This document shows positions 1 to 6,100 of a stretch of DNA of 7,405 bases, one piece after another; position 1 is the stretch's first letter, and the number at the start of each line of letters is the position of its first letter. The stretch lies in contig JAILBP010000277.1 in assembly GCA_024680835.1 (NCBI GenBank), positions 1 to 7,405 of the forward strand, written 5' to 3'. The DNA comes from RGIG6904 sp024680835. GTDB taxonomy: Bacteria > Bacillota > Clostridia > Lachnospirales > Lachnospiraceae. The position numbers were made by a program, and so were the translations under genes. The notes under the pieces were generated by a model. The model was not told the origin of the DNA. It saw only the letters and a program-made list of their open reading frames with translations, and ran no database searches.

Positions 1-305
1 TGATTGCAGGATTATCAGGGGCTCCGTTGGCGGGATTAATAGGTTGTGCTTTGTGCGGATTTTCTGTAGGCATTATGTGGCCCGGCTCCATCAGTATTTC
101 ATCTCAGATACTTCCTACGGGTGGTACAGCAATGTTTGCTCTTCTTGCGTTGGCAGGAGATTTAGGTGGAGCTGTAGGGCCTGCGATCATTGGCAATGTT
201 TCTCAGAAAGCAGCAAATAATCTGCAGGTAGGGGTTTTAGCAGGAATCGGTTTTCCTATTGTTTTGGTAATCTCGGTTCTGTATGTCCGAAAAAAGTATA
301 GGTAG
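1..305 (+). CDS. MFS transporter, C-terminal fragment (5' end outside window)
   Basis: The reading frame is open from base 3 and ends at a TAG at 303-305, giving 100 visible residues; the true start lies off the left edge. Three hydrophobic stretches can be seen, at about visible residues 2-27, 42-65 and 74-93, followed by a short basic tail (RKKYR). This fits the last three helices (10-12) of a 12-helix major facilitator transporter in the cytoplasmic membrane. The GIMWPGS turn and the glycine-rich helix containing GDLGGAVGPAIIG are typical of MFS C-terminal halves. Such proteins move small solutes using ion gradients; the substrate cannot be told from this piece. The gene converges on the lipoprotein gene of the opposite strand, with 78 bases between the stop codons, and there is no sign that it belongs to the two-component/ABC cluster. 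The family call is fairly secure; a more specific subfamily is not. Confidence 0.72.
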   Translation, partial: IAGLSGAPLAGLIGCALCGFSVGIMWPGSISISSQILPTGGTAMFALLALAGDLGGAVGPAIIGNVSQKAANNLQVGVLAGIGFPIVLVISVLYVRKKYR

Positions 306-345
306 TAATTTATTCAAATTTAAGCTTCGCCGGGTTGATGTGATG

Positions 346-370
346 GTAAGTTATATACGAATTTACTTAC
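346..370. repeat. AT-rich inverted repeat in the convergent gap
   Basis: GTAAGT at 346-351 is matched by ACTTAC at 365-370 with a 13-base loop, between the convergent stops of the MFS gene (305) and the lipoprotein gene (384). It is placed where a bidirectional terminator would be expected. However, the stem is only 6 bp, is weak, and has no T-run on either side, so a terminator role is only a possibility. Confidence 0.25.
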
Positions 371-383
371 TTGTCATGACTCA

Positions 384-1598
384 TTAACCAGTTTTCCCGT
401 CAGCATATCTGACCCTTATTGCAGGGCGGACTGCGGCATGGCTATCAACATAGTTGCCTATCATATCCGGTGATCTCAACCCGATAATCATCGTATCATA
501 CTGATACTTTCCCGGTGTCCTCAGCCACCAGGTGATACCGCAATCCCTTGTGTCGTCGCTGACGGCTAATGCCTCAGTATAAGAGAGCAGATAAACCCTG
601 TCATCAGTGTCATTTCCACAGTCTGATTCATAATGATAATCGTCTTCGGTAAATGTGTTATGTGAGGTCACTATCGCCGCTTTCTCTCCGTCAGAGAACT
701 TACTGTCATAGAAATCCTCATTGAGCCATCTGCGCAGAGAACAGTTTTCCCATGTGATATCCGTTTTGGTGTCATTATACTGCATATATGCAACCGGTCC
801 CTGACAGAGCAGTGTGCAGATACCGTCCGCTTTGTCTGTTACATACCATGTATATCTGCCGAAAGTCACCACATCATTGACCTCCGAATCGGATATCGCC
901 TGAAGCTCTGCATCCACCTCATCGGGGGTTCTGTTTATCGTCGTCGGAACAATATGATCCTCAATGCGAATATTCAGTGCAGGACGGACGGCACCGTAAT
1001 TATTACCCGCAATATCTCCATGGGGATCAATTACTCCATCCTCGCGTTTACCGACATATGTTACATAGTCTGCATTTACACCCGGTGACCTAAGCCACCA
1101 CCACTGGTAATCAAGCTCGTACCAGCTTCCGCATTTTCGAACACTGTCATCCAGGGCATTTGCTTCTTCCACGCTTAGCAGATAAATATAATCATCCGTG
1201 TCATTTCCGCCGTCGGTGCCATATTCGGCACTGTCGGAAGTGACATTGTGCGTCTTTACGAACAGCTCCTTTTCCTCTTCCGTGAAGGTGTTATAAAACT
1301 CCTCATTAAGCCAGACCCGCACAGTGGAATCTTCCCATTTACTGGTGAAAATACCATATCCTGATTTTCTGAATGCCTGCTTTATCACAGGCTTTTCACT
1401 CAAAAGCGTATAGCCTGTCTCTGTTTTGGCTATCACGTACCACCTGATATCGCCAAATACTACAACGTCTCCCACAGATGCATCCGCAAGTTCCACGGCT
1501 TCCTTATGATCTTCGTGAGACTTGTTACCGCAGCCTGATATAAGAAATGCAAGACCCATCACAGCAACTGCCGATACTACAAGAATTATTTTTTTCAT
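384..1598 (-). CDS. Surface lipoprotein with two tandem DUF6273 domains
   Basis: This encodes a predicted membrane-anchored lipoprotein of 404 residues. A type II signal peptide is visible: a KK start, a hydrophobic core at about 4-20, and a lipobox LISGC with the lipidated cysteine at C23, followed by a polar linker. Two copies of one domain follow, at about residues 41-212 and 238-398, matching the DUF6273 family. Both copies carry VxDVVxFG...WYV near the start, a WLNE(E/D)FY motif (96-102 and 291-297), GNDTDD followed by YLLS (131-142 and 328-339), WWLR(S/T)PG (167-173 and 357-363) and a closing AVRPA (203-207 and 389-393). The domain has no established biochemical function that I know of. 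The ATG start is supported by a GAGGAAG ribosome site at 1605-1611. The gene lies 77 bases downstream of the ABC permease gene in the same direction, with no terminator visible between them, so it is probably part of that transporter module; a possible promoter of its own is noted. Inferred role: an extracellular ligand-binding or sensing partner of the transporter. Confidence 0.9.
   Translation of the reverse strand: MKKIILVVSAVAVMGLAFLISGCGNKSHEDHKEAVELADASVGDVVVFGDIRWYVIAKTETGYTLLSEKPVIKQAFRKSGYGIFTSKWEDSTVRVWLNEEFYNTFTEEEKELFVKTHNVTSDSAEYGTDGGNDTDDYIYLLSVEEANALDDSVRKCGSWYELDYQWWWLRSPGVNADYVTYVGKREDGVIDPHGDIAGNNYGAVRPALNIRIEDHIVPTTINRTPDEVDAELQAISDSEVNDVVTFGRYTWYVTDKADGICTLLCQGPVAYMQYNDTKTDITWENCSLRRWLNEDFYDSKFSDGEKAAIVTSHNTFTEDDYHYESDCGNDTDDRVYLLSYTEALAVSDDTRDCGITWWLRTPGKYQYDTMIIGLRSPDMIGNYVDSHAAVRPAIRVRYADGKTG
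405..887 (-). repeat. DUF6273 domain, second copy (coding repeat)
   Basis: This stretch encodes residues 238-398 of the lipoprotein. It shares the motif order of the first copy (VxDVVxFG, WLNEDFY, GNDTDD, WWLRTPG, AVRPA) but is shorter by about 11 residues and clearly diverged. It also holds five of the protein's six cysteines that follow the lipobox (C261, C265, C286, C327, C353). The repeat is recognised at protein level, not as a recent DNA duplication. Confidence 0.85.
963..1478 (-). repeat. DUF6273 domain, first copy (coding repeat)
   Basis: This stretch encodes residues 41-212 of the lipoprotein, from VGDVVVFG to AVRPALNIRI. It is joined to the second copy by a linker of about 25 residues containing TPDEVDAELQAI. 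An aromatic run, YQWWWLRSPG at 164-173, precedes the variable segment before the closing AVRPA motif. Confidence 0.85.
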
Positions 1599-1640
1599 CT
1601 TTGTCTTCCTCGTCTTTACGCCGGTATCTTCAATGACAAT

Positions 1641-1669
1641 ATCATACTATATCTGATCAGTTTTGTCTT
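1641..1669 (-). promoter_or_regulatory. Possible promoter of the lipoprotein gene
   Basis: On the - strand, AAGACA (1664-1669) stands 17 bases before TATGAT (1641-1646), which differs from the -10 consensus at one position. The -35 match is 4 of 6. It lies in the 77-base gap between the permease stop and the lipoprotein start. If used, the lipoprotein could be made independently of the transporter. It is one AT-rich match found by eye and may be chance. Confidence 0.35.
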
Positions 1670-1675
1670 CATTTT

Positions 1676-4264
1676 TTATTCCACACGAAGTCTTTCAACA
1701 ACACTCTTTTTGCATAGTCTGTCATGAGCGATCACAGGTATTACCACTATCAACACAGCGATAAACGGAAGACAAACAGCTAACGGGACGAGTGTAAAGT
1801 TCCAGTTGAACATTGGTATTGCATTTACCAGCATTCTGATGAGCGTAACGCTGATCAGGGCAGATACGCTGACTGAACACAAAATCGTCCAAGCAAAATA
1901 AACCATTGCCTCCTTCATCAGCCCCGTCTTCTGCTGTTTTCCTGTCATACCTACTGCTTCCAGCATTGCAAGCTCTCTGCTTCTGACGATAATAGAGGTT
2001 ATCATGGTATTGGCAAAGTTCATAAGACCGATAAGTCCCAGAATACCTGCGATCACTATTCCCACAATCCTTATCATATCGCCAAAAGACGAGTATTCTG
2101 CCACTATGCTCTCTTTCGAATCATAATCCATATTGGTGTCAACTTCTGTTGTATAGTTCTTCAGCCATTCATTTACCGCTTCCTCTTTTGAATCCTCCAC
2201 ATTCATCAGAAGCCTCATGGCGCCCCAGTCAGAACCATTGAGCGCCAAAAACTCTTTCTCGGGTAAAATATAATTACACTCGAATATTCCATATGCTCTA
2301 AGCTCCATGGCGAGCGGGATTTCCACTATACCATAGATTTCGTATTCTTTTAGGGGAGCATTTTCAAAACTATAGTATTCAAACTCTTTTCCGTCTTCTC
2401 CGACAGCTGTCACAGCTTCTTCATACTGTGGATCATAGCTTCTGATCTGTACCCTGGCGCCGGGTTTAAGGAAATCCAGCTCATCTTTATCCGTCATAAA
2501 CCTTGTCATGAGGACATAGTTTCCACTGTTAAAAACATCCCAGTCTATACTGTCTTTTCCATCTATTGTCTCAATAACCTTGAGTTTGTCAAAGGCAAGC
2601 TTTCCGACACCATAGGTTTTTCCCCCCAACGTTCCTGATTTCCTGGTATAGTCGTTTATATTTTTTATATCTTCCTCAGAATATCCGTAGCTTAAATACT
2701 TTTCTCTTAACTGATCGGAATTCAGTATGTTTTTTTCTATTTCAGCCCAGTTTTCACCACTGAACTCCTGACCTCTTTCATTGATGTATATGGCACCAAC
2801 TTCATCTACCCCGTCCAGATCAGATAATTTCTCAATAAGCGATGCATCGATCGCTTTAGTTTCCCTCATCATAGCACCCGGGTTATCCACCGAGATGTCC
2901 TGAACACTGAAATCTGCTATGATGAGATTCTCCACATAGCCATCCATACTGAACCCGCTCACAAAGCCGTATACGGAATTCAGCACTACAAGTGCGAGAG
3001 ATAATGAAAGTATCACTGTAACAAGCTTCTTTTTCGGCTTACCGTTCCTGTCTGTCTTTTCTGTATATTTAACTGTCTCCACAGGTGAGACCTTTGATGC
3101 TTTACGGCAGGGTTTCATGGCGCTTATAACCACCGTGAAATATGAGAATGCAGCCGCTACCAGCAGCATCCATATGTTCACATGAAGCTGACCCTTTCCA
3201 ACACTGACTGTGACAAACTGTCCGGAAATGACCGGCAACAGAACTACCGCAACCAGAACACCCAGAGCCATTCCCACAGGAATACCGATGAAGGATATAA
3301 TATTTGCTCTTTTCATCACAATCTTTTTAAGCTGTTTTTCTGTTGTACCGATGGTCTTCAGCAGTCCGAACTCCTGTATGTCCGAGATTATATTTATATC
3401 AAAAATATTGAATATGATAAGATAACCCGCAAACATAAATACCGCACACAATGCAAGACATATGGCTATTATGGACGGGTCAAGACTGCTCGCTCCATAA
3501 GCCCAGTTAACACCATAGTCCACATTTTCTCTTATGCCTGTTCTGGCAATAAGTGCCTGAACCTTACCTTCAATGTTAATACTGTTGCTGAAATTAAAAT
3601 CCACCGAATATCTGCCGACATAATCGAATGTTTCCGAATCAGGCAACGGAACGGTCTTCGCCGGAGCGTATTTCTCCTGAAATGTCTTTGAAAAGTACGC
3701 CATCTGTGCCGGACTTACAGGATCCCCCTCATAATATCCGCACAATGTAAACTCTTTCTCTACCAGATCATTCTCCGTATCAATATCAAGCGTAACTTTA
3801 CTTCCCACTTCACAGGGTACCTTCAAAGCATCCAGCACCACATTGCTCAGTACAACCTCGTCCTCAGCCTCAGGCATCCTGCCCTCTGTCGGAGCGCTGA
3901 ATCCACATTTTGCATTTTCATATTCCGCAAAATAACACTCTGTGTGAATCTTTTTCAGTTCCTCATTTTCCAGCATACCTACCATGATCCTGTAAGAGAC
4001 AGATTTTAACTTCGGATCGTCCTTTACCTGATCATACTCGCTTTCTGTAAGGTACTTAAACCCTGCATGGCAGCTTCCTCCTGCCTGTCTCATGGATCCT
4101 TCCTGAATCTCGTTCACCATGCTGCCTCCGACAGTGAAAAGCGACGAAAACAAAAGACTTGTGAGCACTACCGCCAAAACCAGGACTATATATTTGCTGA
4201 TCCTTGCCCTGATCCCGCTCATTGCTATGGTGTCTATTACTTTTTTATTATCTACGTTCTTCAT
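1676..4264 (-). CDS. ABC transporter permease with two FtsX domains
   Basis: This is an integral membrane subunit of 862 residues that pairs with the ATPase encoded just upstream. Hydrophobic segments give about eight helices: 25-46, 264-289, 322-347, 363-382, 413-434, 731-757, 786-810 and 825-846. This is two copies of a 4-helix FtsX/MacB-type unit. Each copy has a large extracytoplasmic domain after its first helix (about 47-263 and 435-730). The cytoplasmic coupling stretch after the second helix of each unit is recognisable as EFGLLKTIGTTEKQLKK (298-314) and RSRELAMLEAVGMTGKQ (761-777), the usual E-x-(A/G)-x-L-(K/E)-x-(I/V)-G motif. The 8-helix, two-domain layout differs from BceB permeases, which have ten helices and one large loop. 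The ATG start has an AAGGA site at 4273-4277. Known roles of this class are antimicrobial peptide resistance and moving lipid-linked or peptide cargo; the substrate here is unknown. The first outer domain contains five cysteines (65, 110, 120, 151, 175), an unusual number for an exposed Gram-positive domain. Confidence 0.92.
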   Translation of the reverse strand: MKNVDNKKVIDTIAMSGIRARISKYIVLVLAVVLTSLLFSSLFTVGGSMVNEIQEGSMRQAGGSCHAGFKYLTESEYDQVKDDPKLKSVSYRIMVGMLENEELKKIHTECYFAEYENAKCGFSAPTEGRMPEAEDEVVLSNVVLDALKVPCEVGSKVTLDIDTENDLVEKEFTLCGYYEGDPVSPAQMAYFSKTFQEKYAPAKTVPLPDSETFDYVGRYSVDFNFSNSINIEGKVQALIARTGIRENVDYGVNWAYGASSLDPSIIAICLALCAVFMFAGYLIIFNIFDINIISDIQEFGLLKTIGTTEKQLKKIVMKRANIISFIGIPVGMALGVLVAVVLLPVISGQFVTVSVGKGQLHVNIWMLLVAAAFSYFTVVISAMKPCRKASKVSPVETVKYTEKTDRNGKPKKKLVTVILSLSLALVVLNSVYGFVSGFSMDGYVENLIIADFSVQDISVDNPGAMMRETKAIDASLIEKLSDLDGVDEVGAIYINERGQEFSGENWAEIEKNILNSDQLREKYLSYGYSEEDIKNINDYTRKSGTLGGKTYGVGKLAFDKLKVIETIDGKDSIDWDVFNSGNYVLMTRFMTDKDELDFLKPGARVQIRSYDPQYEEAVTAVGEDGKEFEYYSFENAPLKEYEIYGIVEIPLAMELRAYGIFECNYILPEKEFLALNGSDWGAMRLLMNVEDSKEEAVNEWLKNYTTEVDTNMDYDSKESIVAEYSSFGDMIRIVGIVIAGILGLIGLMNFANTMITSIIVRSRELAMLEAVGMTGKQQKTGLMKEAMVYFAWTILCSVSVSALISVTLIRMLVNAIPMFNWNFTLVPLAVCLPFIAVLIVVIPVIAHDRLCKKSVVERLRVE

Positions 4265-4353
4265 GACCTGTATCCTTTTTCCTCAATATTTTTGCCTGAC
4301 AAATCTGACTGCTCAAAATGTTTATGCGTATCACCGTTAATGACCGTTGAAAC

Positions 4354-5019
4354 TCACTGCACAATGCGACCGTCTTCTATACGGATCGTCCTGTCTGCCA
4401 TCTGCGCAATTTCATCATTATGAGTGATCATCACAATAGTCTGATTGAATTTATCACCGGTGGTCTTCAGCAATCCCAATACATCCTGACTGGTTTTTGT
4501 GTCAAGATTTCCTGTTGGTTCATCCGCCAGTATGATGGCCGGCTTTGAGGCAAGGGCTCTTGCTATGGCTACTCTCTGTTGCTGTCCGCCTGACAGCTTT
4601 GAAGGCAGGACCTTGAGCTTGGAAGATATACCCAATGTCTCGATCACGTTATCGATGTATTCCTTATCCTCTTTCTTTCCGTCCAGTCGGATTGGAAGGA
4701 CGATATTATCATATACGCTGATGGAAGGAACCAGGTTAAAGCTCTGAAATATAAATCCTATCTTTCTGCGCCTGAAGATACACAGCTCATCTCCCTTTAA
4801 GCCCGATATATCTTTATCATCTACAATGACTTTTCCTTCCGTCGGATTATCCAAACCTCCCAGCATATGCAGCAATGTCGACTTGCCGCTTCCGCTGGTC
4901 CCTATGATGCTGACAAACTCTCCTCTTTCAACCTTAAGACTAACGTCATCAAGTGCCTTCACCAAAGTTTCATCTGCTCCGTAATATTTCTTAAGATGCT
5001 CTGCTACTAAAATACTCAT
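4354..5019 (-). CDS. ABC transporter ATP-binding protein (MacB/LolD/BceA class)
   Basis: This encodes a 221-residue cytoplasmic ATPase that powers the adjacent FtsX-type permease. All nucleotide-binding elements are present: Walker A GTSGSGKST (40-48), Q-loop Q92 in FIFQSFNLVP, signature LSGGQ (142-146), Walker B IILADE with catalytic E167, the D-loop in GNLD (170-173) and H-loop H200 in MITHND. The FQSFNLVP and ADEPTGNLD wording and the short length match the LolD/MacB/BceA group. I chose the ATG at 5017-5019 because GGAGG lies at 5026-5030 with 6-base spacing and the family N-terminus (MSILVAEHLKKYYG) begins there. An in-frame ATG at 5083-5085 would add 22 residues unlike the family and has no ribosome site. 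The permease gene follows after 89 bases with no terminator, so the two are very likely cotranscribed. A terminator stands upstream, after the kinase gene. Confidence 0.95.
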   Translation of the reverse strand: MSILVAEHLKKYYGADETLVKALDDVSLKVERGEFVSIIGTSGSGKSTLLHMLGGLDNPTEGKVIVDDKDISGLKGDELCIFRRRKIGFIFQSFNLVPSISVYDNIVLPIRLDGKKEDKEYIDNVIETLGISSKLKVLPSKLSGGQQQRVAIARALASKPAIILADEPTGNLDTKTSQDVLGLLKTTGDKFNQTIVMITHNDEIAQMADRTIRIEDGRIVQ

Positions 5020-5025
5020 TTCTTT

Positions 5026-5030
5026 CCTCC
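5026..5030 (-). promoter_or_regulatory. Ribosome binding site deciding the ATPase start
   Basis: GGAGG on the - strand lies 6 bases before the ATG at 5017-5019. It supports the 221-residue form of the ATPase over an upstream in-frame ATG at 5083-5085, which has no such site. Confidence 0.85.
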
Positions 5031-5093
5031 GAATCCGGGAACTTATGTCCCTCTGTTTTTTTACTGTCCCAATACTAACACACATTTCTTACC

Positions 5094-5128
5094 AGATTAT
5101 TTCTGAAATCTTTCATTTTTGAAAGAAT
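5094..5128 (-). promoter_or_regulatory. Operator-like inverted repeats upstream of the ATPase
   Basis: Two symmetrical elements lie side by side between the kinase terminator and the ATPase gene. The first is the odd palindrome ATTTC-T-GAAAT (5099-5109), nested in the wider pair AGATT (5094-5098)/AATCT (5107-5111). The second is CTTTC (5110-5114)/GAAAG (5121-5125) with a 6-base spacer, extended by one pair to 5109/5126. No T-run follows, so they do not look like a terminator. Their position suggests a regulator binding site for the transporter unit, possibly for the neighbouring response regulator; this is inference. AT-rich sequence makes short palindromes common. Confidence 0.35.
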
Positions 5129-5130
5129 CC

Positions 5131-5163
5131 GAAAAAAAGAGCAGTTCCCGACTGGGACCTACT
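5131..5163 (-). terminator. Rho-independent terminator after the kinase gene
   Basis: On the - strand a 10-pair stem is formed by bases 5154-5163 and 5140-5149, with a 4-base loop (5150-5153). It has one internal mismatch and one G-T wobble, and CCC/GGG next to the loop. It is followed by C and a run of seven T (5132-5138). The outer stem includes the kinase TAG stop codon (5159-5161), so the terminator begins inside the end of the gene. It separates the regulator-kinase unit from the ABC transporter unit. Confidence 0.82.
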
Positions 5164-6070
5164 CCTTTCTGAGGCACAGAATGAATTCTCCGCCTTTTCT
5201 CTTTTTATTTGGAACAACCTTTATATAGCCATCCTCCTTTGACAGGATCTCTCTGGTCAGGTACAGCCCTATGCCGACTCCGTCTTCCTGCTGAACCTCG
5301 CTTCCTCTGTAGAATCTGCCGAATATCTTTGTGGCTTCCTCTTCCGTAATGCCCTGCCCTTCGTCCGTCACATGCACCGAGACATACATTTCCGTCTCTG
5401 ACAAGCTGACCACTATCCTCCCCTCCGGCGGAGAATACTTGATCGCATTATCCAAAACATTTACCAAAGCCTCAAGGGTCCATTTCATATCAAAGGATGC
5501 CTCTGTCTCTTCCCGTCCTTCCACTTCCGAAATATCAAATACTATCTCTTTTTTTTCTGCCTTGGGTCTGACAGCGGAAACGCCTGACATGACGAGCTCT
5601 TTTACGTCGTTCCTGTCGGCCACCACCTCCAGTGTACCGCTCTCCAGTCTTGACAGCTTGGTCAATGAATCTATCAGAAACTCCAGGCGTTCGTTCTGTC
5701 TTTTCAGTTCAGCGGCATACTTTTCGATCCTGCCCAATGCTGCGGTATACCTGTCAGTGTCAACCTGTTCTCCACCAACAGTATCACCTGCCCGCAGTCT
5801 GCTGATCTCCTCACACAACAACTCGGTATACATCTTGATATTGGTCATGGGTGTTTTGGTCTGATGCGATATATCCGATATGAACTGTTCAAGCCTGTGT
5901 CTCTCTGCCTCAAGATTCCTGTTTGATAAAACCGATGTTCCGAGGAACTGCTTCCATTTTGATTCAAGTCTGGACAGCTTCGTCTCATCATAACTGCTCT
6001 CGGAGAAAGTACCGTTCATGGCATCATCCAGCATTTTATCCAGTCTTTCAATTGTCCTGTTCGTAAACAA
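5159..6070 (-). CDS. Sensor histidine kinase without membrane segments
   Basis: This encodes a 303-residue kinase that should phosphorylate the response regulator encoded immediately upstream. The DHp domain has the H-box FISDISHQTKTPMTN with phospho-acceptor H69. The catalytic domain shows the N-box NVLDNAIKYS (N204, N208), G1 DEGQGI (236-241), F-box FGRFYRG (250-256) and G2 GVGIGL (264-269). All key residues are intact. No hydrophobic segment occurs before the H-box. Residues 1-60 are charged and helical in character, somewhat like a HAMP linker, so the protein is predicted to be cytoplasmic. The start is TTG at 6068-6070, chosen because AGGAGT (6078-6083) precedes it by 7 bases. The regulator stop codon is only 30 bases upstream, leaving no room for a lost membrane domain. 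The link between the two DHp helices (about 86-107) looks long and is polar. The TAG stop is built into a terminator stem. Confidence 0.93.
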   Translation of the reverse strand: MFTNRTIERLDKMLDDAMNGTFSESSYDETKLSRLESKWKQFLGTSVLSNRNLEAERHRLEQFISDISHQTKTPMTNIKMYTELLCEEISRLRAGDTVGGEQVDTDRYTAALGRIEKYAAELKRQNERLEFLIDSLTKLSRLESGTLEVVADRNDVKELVMSGVSAVRPKAEKKEIVFDISEVEGREETEASFDMKWTLEALVNVLDNAIKYSPPEGRIVVSLSETEMYVSVHVTDEGQGITEEEATKIFGRFYRGSEVQQEDGVGIGLYLTREILSKEDGYIKVVPNKKRKGGEFILCLRKE

Positions 6071-6077
6071 AATGATA

Positions 6078-6083
6078 ACTCCT
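6078..6083 (-). promoter_or_regulatory. Ribosome binding site deciding the kinase TTG start
   Basis: AGGAGT on the - strand lies 7 bases before TTG at 6068-6070, inside the 30-base gap after the regulator stop. This placement makes the TTG the likely start and argues against a longer kinase. Confidence 0.75.
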
Positions 6084-6100
6084 GTAATATGAATTGAATG

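Noticed and set aside
306..345. AT-only hairpin just after the MFS stop (AATTT-ATTC-AAATT) as a terminator
   Set aside because: A five-pair A/T stem with no G-C and no T-run is too weak to call.
3182..3691. + strand open frame (169 codons) opposite the permease gene
   Set aside because: Antisense to a clear permease coding region. The translation has no domain or hydrophobic pattern of its own.
4265..4353. Promoter or terminator in the 89-base gap between ATPase and permease genes
   Set aside because: No stem with a T-run and no credible -35/-10 pair could be found by eye. The genes are best read as cotranscribed.
5020..5085. 22-residue N-terminal extension of the ATPase
   Set aside because: The upstream ATG has no Shine-Dalgarno, the added residues do not fit the family N-terminus, and the internal ATG has GGAGG at 6 bases.
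5331..5864. Long + strand open frame (177 codons) opposite the kinase gene
   Set aside because: It lies wholly antisense to a kinase with intact H, N, G1, F and G2 boxes. Its translation is serine-rich low-complexity, with no family motif, as expected of a mirror frame.
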